Below, piece after piece: positions 28,259 to 36,137 of a DNA stretch of 64,000 bases. The DNA comes from Nitratireductor sp. XY-223 (GTDB lineage Bacteria; Pseudomonadota; Alphaproteobacteria; Rhizobiales; Rhizobiaceae), in assembly GCF_004959855.1 (NCBI RefSeq), contig NZ_SPNT01000001.1, positions 682,001-746,000 of the forward strand, written 5' to 3'. Both the position numbers and the translations under genes were made by a program. Position 1 is the stretch's first letter. Each line of letters starts with the position of its first letter. The notes beneath the pieces were generated by a model. It was not told where the DNA came from. It made no database searches and worked only from the letters and a program-made list of their open reading frames with translations.

Positions 28259-28567
28259 TCAGTCGAACGAACGCTCGAACGTCCCATCGGCGCACCGTTT
28301 GACCGGGCAGTGGGCCGTGTTGCTCGACGGAACATAGGCCCTTTCCGGAAACTGCCCCTTGTCGCAGAACAGGGAATTACGAACGTAGCGGTCGTATATC
28401 GGCACTGAAGGACTGCGCGCCGACTGCCAGCGCAAAATCGCCGCACCGTCCCGATCGACCGCCTGCTGAACAGAGGCGCAGCTCATGGATTGCACGTTGT
28501 ACCGGTTGATCGCCAGTGCGGGAAAGCTGACCGAAACAATACAAAGTGCCAATAAAACGCTTTTCAT
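28259..28567 (-). CDS. Small secreted four-Cys protein, paralogue 3
   Basis: 102 residues; the signal peptide is the same as paralogue 2 residue for residue, with core MSCASVQQAVDRDGAAIL and YDRYVRNSLFC, and the last Cys pair in HCPVKRC. ATG 28567 follows GGAGGA. The three genes run the same way with 110-140 base gaps, so each may have its own promoter; 28568-28831 upstream holds no gene I can support. Confidence 0.78.
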   Translation of the reverse strand: MKSVLLALCIVSVSFPALAINRYNVQSMSCASVQQAVDRDGAAILRWQSARSPSVPIYDRYVRNSLFCDKGQFPERAYVPSSNTAHCPVKRCADGTFERSFD

Positions 28568-28831
28568 GGGGTATTCCTCCCGGTTCCGTCACGCAGATGA
28601 AGCCTTGCCGCAGTCATTTCCTGCGGTCTGGGAAACTAACTATGGCAACCCTTTCACGCGGACAGTGCCGTTCACGGATTTGCTATCACTTGGCAACAAG
28701 GCGTGATCCGCATGGCGCCCGCACCGGCGCCCCGGGTTGCAATTTGGCGAACGGCGCGTTCATTGTGATGACCTGTCGGATTGGAGCGGACGAGATCGTT
28801 CTGGATAGGACAATTGAACCGGGAGCAAGTC

Positions 28832-29209
28832 ATGCAATATGCAATTCTGATCTACGCCAATGAGGGTTTCTTCGAGCGGTTGCCGCAGGACGAGCAGGAC
28901 ACGGCAATGGATCACCACCGGCAGCTTCAGGCGGAGCACAACGCCAAGGGAACGCTCGGCGCGGTGGCCAAGCTCATGGACACGTCGGCCGCGATGACCG
29001 TCAGGAAGCGCGGCGAGAGCGTTCTTGTGCTCGATGGCCCCTTTGCCGAGACGAAGGAGCAGCTGCTCGGCCTCTATATCATCGAGTGCGCCAGCATGGA
29101 TGACGCGATCGAGCAGGCGAAAAAGCTTCCCCAGGGTGTTGCGGCCTACGAGATACGCCCGGTGGGCTGGGGTGGCGGAACAATCGCGGAAACGGGCGGG
29201 GCCGGCTGA
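28832..29209 (+). CDS. YCII-related DGPF protein, partner of ECF42 sigma factor
   Basis: 125-residue YCII-fold protein (dimeric alpha-beta barrel) with MQYAILIYANE at the start and the motif VLDGPFAETKEQLLG that names DGPF proteins. Genes of this type sit directly before ECF42 sigma factor genes in many bacteria and are transcribed under their control; the protein's biochemical role is unsettled. ATG 28832 follows GGGAG by six bases. Its stop is four bases before the GTG of the sigma gene, so they form an operon. Confidence 0.9.
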   Translation: MQYAILIYANEGFFERLPQDEQDTAMDHHRQLQAEHNAKGTLGAVAKLMDTSAAMTVRKRGESVLVLDGPFAETKEQLLGLYIIECASMDDAIEQAKKLPQGVAAYEIRPVGWGGGTIAETGGAG

Positions 29210-29213
29210 AACC

Positions 29214-30479
29214 GTGTCGTCCGACAGCGAGATCGCTGCGCATTTTGCCGTCGCGCGCCCGCGGGTCCTCGCGGCGCTGACCCGCCAGTTTTCGGATCTC
29301 GACGCCGCTGAGGAGGCCTATCAGGAGGCCTGCGTACGCGCGATGGAGCGCTGGGCCGCGGACGGGGTGCCGCGGGATCCCACCGGCTGGATGATTATGA
29401 CCGGGCGCAACGCGACGATCGACCGGTTCCGGCGCGACAGGCGGATCGTGCTCACGGACGCCGTTCCGGACAATCCGGCGAACGAGGACGATGTGGAAAC
29501 CGCGCTCGTCGACCGGATCGACATGTCCGAGCTACGCGACGACGTCCTGCGCCTCATGTTCATGTGCTGCCACCCGGAACTGGACCTGAAGGATCAGCTT
29601 GCGCTGGCGCTCAAGGTTATCGGCGGGTTTTCGGTGGACAAGATCGCGCGGGCCTTCGTGGTGAAGCCGAAGGCCATGGAGCAACGCATCACCCGTGCCA
29701 AGAAAAAGGCCGCGTCGGTGGCCGAGCGTCTCGACACGCCAAGCCTGCAGGAGCGCTCGGCGCGGCTCGATGCCGTCTGCGCCATGGCCTATCTGCTCTT
29801 CAACGAGGGGTATTCGGCAAGCGGGGGAGACCAGCATATCCGAACCGAATTGTGCGATGAGGCCATCCGGCTTGCGCGTCTGCTGCTGGCGCTGTTTCCA
29901 TCGCAGGCCGAGGTCATGGGCCTGCTTGCCCTGTGCCTGTTCCAGCATTCGCGGCGGCGGGCCCGGCTGGATGCCGACGGAAGCCTCATAACGCTGGAGG
30001 AACAGGACCGCAGCCTGTGGAACCGGCAGGAAATCGCCGAGGGGCAGGTGCTGATTGAAAAAGCGCTCCGGCACGGGCGTCCTGGTCCGTACCAGATCCA
30101 GGCGGCGATCGCGGCCGTGCACTGTGTCGCCGAGACCCCGGATGGAACCGACTGGGGCGAAATCGAGCGTCTTTACGCGGCGCTCGAACAGGTTCAGCCG
30201 ACGCCTGTTGTGTCGCTCAACCGCGCGGTGGCGCTTGCCAAAGTGAAGGATGCCGGGGCCGGGCTGATATACCTGGAGGGCGTGTCTGAAGCACTCTCCG
30301 GTTATCTCTATTTCCACTCGACACGCGCGTCGCTCCTGGAAGAGGCCGGGGACCTGGACCGGGCCGTCGCCGCCTATGAGCGTGCGCTTGAACTCGATCC
30401 GACCGAGCAGGAGGCTGCTCATATCCAGCAAAGGATCGCGCGGTGCAGATCTTCTGAAAAAAAATCCGGGCCGATGTAG
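29214..30479 (+). CDS. ECF42-type RNA polymerase sigma factor with C-terminal TPR-like extension
   Basis: 421-residue sigma factor, more than twice the usual ECF length. Sigma2 is at about 20-85 (ARPRVLAALTRQFSDLDAAEEAYQ-like start, then GWMIMTGRNATIDRFRR). Sigma4 follows at about 115-165 (LRLMFMCCHPELDLKDQLAL, ALKVIGGFSVDKIARAFVV). A helical extension of about 240 residues then shows AYLLFNEGYSAS and the TPR-like DLDRAVAAYERALELDPTE. The extension is known in ECF42 to be needed for activity; there is no anti-sigma gene. The GTG start is four bases after the DGPF gene. Signal and regulon are unknown, though the VOC, TfoX-like and DUF2461 genes downstream are common companions of this group. 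Confidence 0.92.
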   Translation: MSSDSEIAAHFAVARPRVLAALTRQFSDLDAAEEAYQEACVRAMERWAADGVPRDPTGWMIMTGRNATIDRFRRDRRIVLTDAVPDNPANEDDVETALVDRIDMSELRDDVLRLMFMCCHPELDLKDQLALALKVIGGFSVDKIARAFVVKPKAMEQRITRAKKKAASVAERLDTPSLQERSARLDAVCAMAYLLFNEGYSASGGDQHIRTELCDEAIRLARLLLALFPSQAEVMGLLALCLFQHSRRRARLDADGSLITLEEQDRSLWNRQEIAEGQVLIEKALRHGRPGPYQIQAAIAAVHCVAETPDGTDWGEIERLYAALEQVQPTPVVSLNRAVALAKVKDAGAGLIYLEGVSEALSGYLYFHSTRASLLEEAGDLDRAVAAYERALELDPTEQEAAHIQQRIARCRSSEKKSGPM

Positions 30480-30539
30480 GATCGGCGTCAGCCTATTCGT
30501 TCTTGGGTCATTGCAACCGCTATCCCAAGGAGGAAAACG

Positions 30540-30923
30540 ATGACAAATCCGATGCAGACTCACGGTGCGGCAAGCTGGATCCAGCACAGCGGCAGCGACC
30601 CGGCCGGCGCGCGCAAGTTCTACGAGACCGTACTTGGATGGACGGTCAACGACATGCCGATGCAGGACGGTTCGTCCTATTCCGGAATCGTCGTCGGCGA
30701 GAACCCCATCGGCGGTTTCATGCCCATGCCGGTGCCGGCAGGCGAATGGACGATCTACATCACCGTCGACAACGTCGACGCACGTTTCAAATCGGCGCTC
30801 GATAACGGTGCGGAAGGTATCGATGAGCCGGCCGATTTTCCGGGCGTCGGCCGGATGGCCAAGATTCGCGACCCGTACGGTGCGTCGATCTCACTCATCA
30901 CCTACGAGAGTATGCAGGGCTAG
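30540..30923 (+). CDS. VOC-superfamily (glyoxalase/bleomycin-resistance-like) protein
   Basis: 127-residue protein of the vicinal oxygen chelate fold. WIQHSGSDPAGARKFYETVLGW-like opening (ASWIQHSGSDPAGARKFYET), then WTIYITVDNVDARFKSALDN and ADFPGVGRMAKIRDPYGASI, the last matching the usual metal-ligand end of the domain. Substrate unknown. ATG 30540 has an excellent AAGGAGG. It lies 60 bases after the ECF42 sigma gene, whose regulon often includes such small enzymes; that link is inference. Confidence 0.87.
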   Translation: MTNPMQTHGAASWIQHSGSDPAGARKFYETVLGWTVNDMPMQDGSSYSGIVVGENPIGGFMPMPVPAGEWTIYITVDNVDARFKSALDNGAEGIDEPADFPGVGRMAKIRDPYGASISLITYESMQG

Positions 30924-30930
30924 GCTGGTC

Positions 30931-30955
30931 CGGCGCGGCCGTGTCGGCCGCGCCG
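30931..30955 (+). terminator. GC hairpin after the VOC gene
   Basis: CGGCGCGGCC, loop GTGTC, GGCCGCGCCG form a perfect ten-pair stem seven bases after the VOC stop codon. Only a short TTT follows, so it may be a weak terminator or a processing element. Confidence 0.45.
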
Positions 30956-30988
30956 CCCGGTTTCCAGCCGCATTAACGGAGACGTGGC

Positions 30989-31381
30989 ATGATTACGATC
31001 ACGATGATCTTTACCGGCATATTCCTGCTGATGCACACGGCGCTGTCGGCGACGACCAGTGCCCACAGGGCGAAATACGATGTCGACTTCGGCGACGGCG
31101 GCAACCTCGCCATGCTCAAGGCCATCCGTGCGCAGGGCAATTTCATCGAGTATGTGCCGATTCTGCTGATCGCCATGGGCGTGAGCGAATATGTCGGCGC
31201 CGCGCCATGGTTCATCTGAACCTGCGGCTGGGTGCTGGTTGTCGCGCGCGTCTCGCATGCGGCCTATATGCTGGGTTATGCCGGCAAGCCGGCACGTCTG
31301 CTGGGCGCCGGGCTGACATTCCTGCTGATGACCGTTTTCGGTATCTATCTCATCGGCCGCGGCTCCGGGCTGATGGCTTGA
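30989..31381 (+). pseudogene. MAPEG-family membrane protein interrupted by an in-frame TGA
   Basis: Reading from ATG 30989 gives 76 residues of a MAPEG protein (membrane-associated eicosanoid/glutathione-type): DGGNLAMLKAIRAQGNFIEYVP is the family's hallmark. TGA at 31217-31219 stops it after APWFI. The same frame then continues with TCGWVLVVARVSHAAYMLGY to a TGA at 31379-31381, completing the normal 130-residue, four-helix protein (RVSHA is the conserved second motif). So there is a single stop codon with no frameshift. It could be a true nonsense mutation, a sequencing error, or readthrough; nothing here shows selenocysteine use. The next gene starts 33 bases on, in the same run. Confidence 0.75.
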
Positions 31382-31413
31382 AAATTCAGGGACAAGGCAA
31401 ACCGGAGGATATC

Positions 31414-31740
31414 ATGGCACCCGATCCGCACTTGACCGAATTGATGCGAGAGGCCCTCGAAGGCAGGCCGGGAATTGCAGAAAAGAGGATGTTCGGCGGC
31501 ATCTGCTTCATGCTCAACGGCAACATGTTCGCCGGAGTTAACAAGGACCGCTTCATGTTCCGCGTCGGCAAGGATCTGGAGACCGAAGCGCTCACCCGGC
31601 CGGGCGCGCAGCCGATGGACTTCACCGGCCGCAAGATGGGCGGGCTGATCTGGGTCGATGCCGATGCGGCAATCGACGCGGGCTTGAAAACGTGGCTTGA
31701 TTTCACGGCGCAATTCGTCGGCGCGCTGCCGCCGAAATAG
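31414..31740 (+). CDS. TfoX N-terminal domain protein
   Basis: 108-residue protein matching the TfoX/Sxy N-terminal domain: LTELMREALEGRPGIAEKRMFGGICFMLNGNMFAGV (start of the domain), then DRFMFRVGK and the C-terminal KTWLDFTAQFV. Stand-alone N-domains of this kind are common in rhizobia and often sit in ECF sigma gene neighbourhoods; unlike full TfoX they lack the C-domain and are not known to act in competence. ATG 31414 follows GGAGG by six bases. It is followed after 11 bases by the DUF2461 gene. Confidence 0.85.
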   Translation: MAPDPHLTELMREALEGRPGIAEKRMFGGICFMLNGNMFAGVNKDRFMFRVGKDLETEALTRPGAQPMDFTGRKMGGLIWVDADAAIDAGLKTWLDFTAQFVGALPPK

Positions 31741-31751
31741 GGAGGGTCCGC

Positions 31752-32438
31752 ATGTTCAACGGTATTCCGAAGCAAACGGTCGCGTTTCTGAAAGAGCTGA
31801 AAGCCAACAACAACCGCGAATGGTTCGAGGCGCACCGCGAGGATTACGACACATATTTCGTCGAGCCGGCGCTCGGGCTTATCGAGGCATTGTCGCCGGT
31901 GGCCGCGGCGCTCGATCCGCCGCACGAGGCCATCCCGAAGCTCAACAAGTCGCTACGGCGGATCCACCGCGACACACGGTTCTCCAAGGACAAGACACCC
32001 TACCACACGCATATGCACATCGTGCTGTGGACGGGCGACCACCCGAACCGTTCGGCGGGCACCCATCTGGTGTTTTCCGACGACCATTTCGGTTTCGGTT
32101 CCGGCCACTGGGCATTTTCCGGGGACGGGCTGGAGCGATACCGCGCCGCCGTCCAGGAGGACGGGGCACGGCGGGAACTGGATGCCGCCCTTGCGTCGGC
32201 CGGGAAAGTGGGCTGTACGCCGGGCGAACCGGAACTGCAGCGCGTGCCGCGCGGTTTCGACACCGACAGTCCGGCGGCCGAATATCTGCGGCGCAAGGGC
32301 ATCGTTGCCCGCACCCACGACAAACCGGCTTACGACGAGCGGCTGTTCGGCCCGGATGCCATTGCCTATCTGACGGGTATCCTTGAAGCCCTCAGCCCGC
32401 TTAACCGGTGGGTCAACAGACGTGTCGAGACGGCTTGA
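31752..32438 (+). CDS. DUF2461 / TIGR02453 family protein
   Basis: 228-residue conserved protein of unknown function. Family stretches visible are FLKELKANNNREWFEAHREDY near residue 12, INRDTRFSKDKTPYHTH-like sequence (RIHRDTRFSKDKTPYHTH, near 70) and GFGSGHWAFSGDGLERYR near 115. It appears soluble. The ATG follows GGGAGGG. It is the last gene of the run starting at the DGPF gene, all on one strand with short gaps. Confidence 0.87.
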   Translation: MFNGIPKQTVAFLKELKANNNREWFEAHREDYDTYFVEPALGLIEALSPVAAALDPPHEAIPKLNKSLRRIHRDTRFSKDKTPYHTHMHIVLWTGDHPNRSAGTHLVFSDDHFGFGSGHWAFSGDGLERYRAAVQEDGARRELDAALASAGKVGCTPGEPELQRVPRGFDTDSPAAEYLRRKGIVARTHDKPAYDERLFGPDAIAYLTGILEALSPLNRWVNRRVETA

Positions 32439-32519
32439 CGGCCGGTCGGGCCCTTGCCGCGTATACCATTGCTACAATCGGGCGTTTTCTTGCCGGATTC
32501 GCCGTGTTATCGGAACCGC

Positions 32520-33224
32520 ATGAGATGGCCCACAGCAATTCCGTTTATCGTATTGACCGCGTTCGCCGCACCGTCCGCGAGCGATGCGGCGTCCGTGCCG
32601 GTCCCGAAACCGAGGCCGGCGAACAGCGACGCGGGAACCGTTGCGGCAAAGCCCGAGAAGCATGCGGGCCTGCCGAAGGACGAGATCGCCTGCCGAAGGC
32701 GCCTTGAGGATCTCGGCGTAAGCTTCGCGCCCGTTAAACGCATTTCCGGAAAAAACGGATGCGGCATCCGATATCCCATCGAAATCTCGCGGCTTCCGGG
32801 GGGCATCAAACTGTCCGGGCGCACGATCCTCAATTGCAGGACCGGCGAGGCGTTGGCCGGATGGACGTCGAAGGTCGCCGCGCCCGAAGCCCGGAAACGG
32901 CTCGGTGCCGAACTGACGCAGATCGATCAGTACGCCACCTATCACTGCCGGACGCGCAATTCCCTGAAAGGGACCAAGCTTTCGGAACATGCCAAGGGCA
33001 ATGCCGTCGATCTCGGCCGGTTCCACCTGTCGGACGGCACCGTCGTGGACGTGGCGTCGCGGCCGCGCAAGGGAACCGCCAATGCCGGTTTCCTCAAGGC
33101 ACTCAGAGATGCGGGCTGCACTTTCTTCACGACCGTGCTCGGACCCGGCAGCGACGAATACCACAGCACACATTTCCACTTCGACACCGCCCAGCGGCGC
33201 AACGGCTCCCGGTACTGCAGGTAA
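32520..33224 (+). CDS. Extensin-like C-terminal domain protein (M15-like cell wall enzyme)
   Basis: 234-residue exported protein. A signal peptide (to about residue 23, APSASDA) and a Pro-rich linker (VPVPKPRP) precede the extensin-like C domain: CRRRLEDLGVSFAPV, NGCGIRYPIEI, LNCRTGEALAGW, then SEHAKGNAVDLGRF and EYHSTHFHFD. The SxHxxGxAxD and HxH elements are the zinc ligands of D-Ala-D-Ala carboxypeptidase (M15/VanY-like) folds, so it probably trims or binds peptidoglycan in the periplasm. Several Cys suggest disulfides. ATG 32520 is chosen because it begins a clean signal peptide; an in-frame ATG at 32454 exists. Confidence 0.84.
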   Translation: MRWPTAIPFIVLTAFAAPSASDAASVPVPKPRPANSDAGTVAAKPEKHAGLPKDEIACRRRLEDLGVSFAPVKRISGKNGCGIRYPIEISRLPGGIKLSGRTILNCRTGEALAGWTSKVAAPEARKRLGAELTQIDQYATYHCRTRNSLKGTKLSEHAKGNAVDLGRFHLSDGTVVDVASRPRKGTANAGFLKALRDAGCTFFTTVLGPGSDEYHSTHFHFDTAQRRNGSRYCR

Positions 33225-33231
33225 TCCGGTT

Positions 33232-34248
33232 TTAGTCCTTGTCGCTGACACCCGCTTGTTCGAAGGTCGCCATGCCGGTGTGGCACTGGGCAGCGGCCTT
33301 GACGATTCCGGCGGCCAGTGCCGCGCCGGTTCCCTCGCCTAGGCGCATGCCGAGCGTCAGGAGCGGCTGCTTGCCCAGTTTCTCGATCAGCCGGATGTGT
33401 CCAGGCTCCGCAGAAACATGTCCGATCATGCAATGATCGAGCGCCGTGTCGTTGGCAGCATGAAGAACGGCCGCTGCAGCCGTTGCCACATAACCGTCGA
33501 CAATCACCGGGATACGCTCCATCCGCGCAGCGAGGATCGCGCCGGCCATGGCGGCGATCTCGCGGCCGCCAAGGCGGCGCAGGAGTTCCAGGGGATCGCC
33601 GAGATGGGCTTTGTGATGCGCGACCGCACGTTCGACGGCGGCGATCTTGCGCGTCAGGCCTTCTCCTTGCGCGCCGGTGCCGGGACCGGTCCACTCCTCG
33701 GCGTTGCCGCCATAGAGCCCGTGGCAGATGGCGGCGGCGATCGTGGTGTTGCCGATACCCATCTCGCCGATGCACAGCAGATCGGTGCCGCCGGCGATCG
33801 ACTCCATGCCGAATGCCATGGTCGCAGCGCAGGCGCGCTCGTCGAGCGCCGCTTCCTCGGTGATATCGCCCGTTGGCAGTTCCAGCGCCAGGTCAAAGAC
33901 CTTCAGACCCAGATCATTGGCGATGCAGATCTGGTTTATGGCGGCGCCGCCGGAGGCGAAATTGGCGACCATCTGCGCCGTCACGTCGGACGGGTAGGGG
34001 GAGACACCCTGGCGCGTTACGCCGTGGTTGCCGGCAAATACGGCGACCAGCGGACGGGTCACGGCGGGCGGGCGGCCGGTCCAGGCCGCCAGCCATTCGG
34101 CGATCTCCTCGAGCCGGCCGAGTGCGCCGGGCGGTTTGGTCAGGAAACGGTCGCGCTCGCGGACGGCCGCAACAGCGGTCTCGTCGGGGCCGGGCATGTT
34201 TGAGAGAAGTTCGCGAATATCGTCAAAGGGAAGGCCGCTGGTCGACAT
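33232..34248 (-). CDS. cobT: Nicotinate-nucleotide:dimethylbenzimidazole phosphoribosyltransferase
   Basis: 338-residue CobT, which makes alpha-ribazole phosphate, the lower ligand precursor of cobalamin. Visible are KPPGALGRLEEIAEWLA, VFAGNHGVTRQGVSPYP, ASGGAAINQIC, CIGEMGIGNTTIAAA, DGYVATAAAAVLHAA and LGMRLGEGTGAALA, whose Glu is the catalytic base. ATG 34248 (MSTSGLPF) is preferred to a far longer open frame because length then matches the family (about 340). It diverges from cobS across 114 bases. No cobalamin riboswitch is recognisable there. Confidence 0.95.
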   Translation of the reverse strand: MSTSGLPFDDIRELLSNMPGPDETAVAAVRERDRFLTKPPGALGRLEEIAEWLAAWTGRPPAVTRPLVAVFAGNHGVTRQGVSPYPSDVTAQMVANFASGGAAINQICIANDLGLKVFDLALELPTGDITEEAALDERACAATMAFGMESIAGGTDLLCIGEMGIGNTTIAAAICHGLYGGNAEEWTGPGTGAQGEGLTRKIAAVERAVAHHKAHLGDPLELLRRLGGREIAAMAGAILAARMERIPVIVDGYVATAAAAVLHAANDTALDHCMIGHVSAEPGHIRLIEKLGKQPLLTLGMRLGEGTGAALAAGIVKAAAQCHTGMATFEQAGVSDKD

Positions 34249-34362
34249 CAAAAATAGTCCTTGTTTATTCAATGCGCTCCCGCAATAGGCTAATTGGTGA
34301 TAATTGCAAACCGGTGCGGTGGCCTTCGTCGCATCGCCGTTTCGTGCCGCACGGGGGACACC

Positions 34363-35139
34363 ATGAAAGAGATCGTCGCCGAAACCGCCCGCGCCGTTGC
34401 TTTCCTGAGCCGCTTGCCGGTGCCGGACCGCTATTTCGAGAACGCTCCGGAGGCGGCAGCACAATCGGCACGAACCTACCCGTTGGCGGCGATTGTCGTG
34501 GCATTGCCCGCCGCTGTGACGCTTTTCCTGTTGCGGTCGATCGGGCTCGATGCCTTTTTCGCCGCGGCGCTGGCCGTGGCGGTCCTGATGCTGACGACCG
34601 GGGCGCTGCACGAGGACGGGCTCGCCGACTGCGCCGACGGCTTCGGCGGCGGGCGGGACCGGGACAAGGTGCTTGCGATCATGAAGGACAGCGCCGTCGG
34701 CGCCTATGGCTGTCTCGCACTCGTGATCTCCGTCCTGTTGCGCGTGGCCGGCATCGCGGCCATTGCTTCCGGCACCCATGCACTCGGCGCGGCGCTGGCG
34801 GTGATCGCCGTCGCAGCGATCAGCCGTGCTGCCATGGTATGGCACTGGCACGTACTGCCGGCGGCAAGACCCGACGGCGTGGCCGCCACGGCCGGACAGC
34901 CGGGCAGCGAGGCCGCGGCCTTTGCCCTTGTGAGCGGCGCCGCGATCGGATGCGTGCTGAGCCTTCCGGCCGCCGGTCCCGGCGGTGCGATCACGGCATT
35001 GTTGCTGGCCGCCATACTCTGTTCAGGATTCACGCGTATGACGAGCACAAGGATCGTCGGGCATACCGGCGACACGATCGGCGCAACGCAGCAGATTTGC
35101 GAAATCGTGTCGCTTTTGGGACTTGCCCTTTGGATCTGA
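34363..35139 (+). CDS. cobS: Adenosylcobinamide-GDP ribazoletransferase (cobalamin synthase)
   Basis: 258-residue integral membrane enzyme joining adenosylcobinamide-GDP and alpha-ribazole to give cobalamin. FLSRLPVPDRYF is near the start, and the catalytic acidic stretch TGALHEDGLADCADGFGGG is at about 82-100, followed by MKDSAVGAYGCLAL; several hydrophobic helices follow. ATG 34363 follows GGGGGA by five bases. With divergent cobT it supplies the last steps of B12 assembly; the remaining cob genes are not in the window. Confidence 0.94.
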   Translation: MKEIVAETARAVAFLSRLPVPDRYFENAPEAAAQSARTYPLAAIVVALPAAVTLFLLRSIGLDAFFAAALAVAVLMLTTGALHEDGLADCADGFGGGRDRDKVLAIMKDSAVGAYGCLALVISVLLRVAGIAAIASGTHALGAALAVIAVAAISRAAMVWHWHVLPAARPDGVAATAGQPGSEAAAFALVSGAAIGCVLSLPAAGPGGAITALLLAAILCSGFTRMTSTRIVGHTGDTIGATQQICEIVSLLGLALWI

Positions 35140-35183
35140 CACCCCAATATGCAGGGCAAACACAGGTCTCGGCATTGTGAAAG

Positions 35184-35414
35184 ATGAGCTACGTGGAATC
35201 GCCTTGCATTCTGGTCTGTTCGATCGACATGAAAACCGGCTACTGCTTCGGATGCGGCCGTACGGGCGATGAGATCGCCGGCTGGCTGACCTTTACGCCC
35301 GGGCAGCGGCGCGAAGTCATGGACTCGCTGCCGGCAAGGCTCGAAACCATCGAGCGCAAGCCCCGCCGCGAGACACGCCGGCAAAAAATGGCGCGGGAAC
35401 GCGCCGGGAGCTGA
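35184..35414 (+). CDS. DUF1289 small Cys protein
   Basis: 76-residue protein with [20 protein letters not shown], the two Cys pairs (C-x3-C and C-x2-C) of DUF1289, likely binding a metal such as zinc or an Fe-S cluster, and a very basic tail [13 protein letters not shown]. Then [14 protein letters not shown], also a family element. Function unknown. It follows cobS by 44 bases and precedes the retropepsin-like gene by three, so those two are co-transcribed. Confidence 0.88.
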   Translation: MSYVESPCILVCSIDMKTGYCFGCGRTGDEIAGWLTFTPGQRREVMDSLPARLETIERKPRRETRRQKMARERAGS

Positions 35415-35417
35415 AAA

Positions 35418-36122
35418 GTGGGCCGTCCCTTATGGATCATATTCGGGATTATCGGCTTCGGGTTGCTGCTGTTGCTGATCAATCACAATTCCGGCGAAAC
35501 GCTGGGCATGCCCAACGACAGTTTCGCGAGCGTTCTCTATCTCGGCATCTGGGGCGCCGTGGTGGGTGCTGCGGTCGTCGGGTCGGGCATGCGGATCGGC
35601 GAGCTGGCGCGCAACGCGCTGATATGGCTTATCGCAATCCTGCTTCTGAGCACCGTTTACGTGTACCGCTTCGAATTGCAGGAGGTCGGCTATCGCCTCG
35701 CCGGCGGCCTTTTGCCCGGGATGCCGATCAGCAGGCTGTCATCCGACGGCCGGGCCGAGGTGATCCTGACCAAGGGCCGGGGCGGTCATTTCCAGGTCCG
35801 GGCCGACATCAATGACGAGCGGGTGAACATGATGGTGGACACGGGCGCGAGCACCGTGGCGCTGTCTTACCGCGACGCGGAGCGCATCGGTCTCGACATG
35901 GACAGCCTGCGGTTCGTTCAGCCTGTCATGACCGCGAACGGCCGCGGCATGGCGGCACCGGTCACGCTGCCGGAACTGTCGATCGGCGACATCACGCGGC
36001 GCAATGTCCGCGCCGGGGTGCTGGAGCCGGGCAAATTGTCCGAAAGCCTGCTTGGCATGAGCTTCCTGGAGACCCTTTCGTCGTTCCACATGAGCCGTGA
36101 CGAACTGGTGTTGCGCGATTGA
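35418..36122 (+). CDS. Membrane-anchored retropepsin-like aspartic protease (TIGR02281 family)
   Basis: 234 residues. Three hydrophobic segments (4-22, 37-56, 66-82) anchor the protein; the rest (from about 100) is a clan AA protease half: HFQVRADINDERVNMMVDTGAST with catalytic Asp141, then LLGMSFLETLSSF near the end, matching the TIGR02281 rhizobial family. Like HIV protease it would need to dimerise to be active. The GTG start at 35418 follows the DUF1289 stop by three bases. Substrates are unknown. Confidence 0.87.
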   Translation: MGRPLWIIFGIIGFGLLLLLINHNSGETLGMPNDSFASVLYLGIWGAVVGAAVVGSGMRIGELARNALIWLIAILLLSTVYVYRFELQEVGYRLAGGLLPGMPISRLSSDGRAEVILTKGRGGHFQVRADINDERVNMMVDTGASTVALSYRDAERIGLDMDSLRFVQPVMTANGRGMAAPVTLPELSIGDITRRNVRAGVLEPGKLSESLLGMSFLETLSSFHMSRDELVLRD

Positions 36123-36137
36123 TTCCGGGCCTGAAGC

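Noticed and set aside
34249-34362. Cobalamin riboswitch between cobT and cobS
   Set aside because: The gap is only 114 bases and no B12-box (GCCACTG-like) or fitting pairing was recognised.
33232-34851. Extended cobT of 539 codons
   Set aside because: The extra 200 residues are antisense to cobS; ATG 34248 gives the normal family length.
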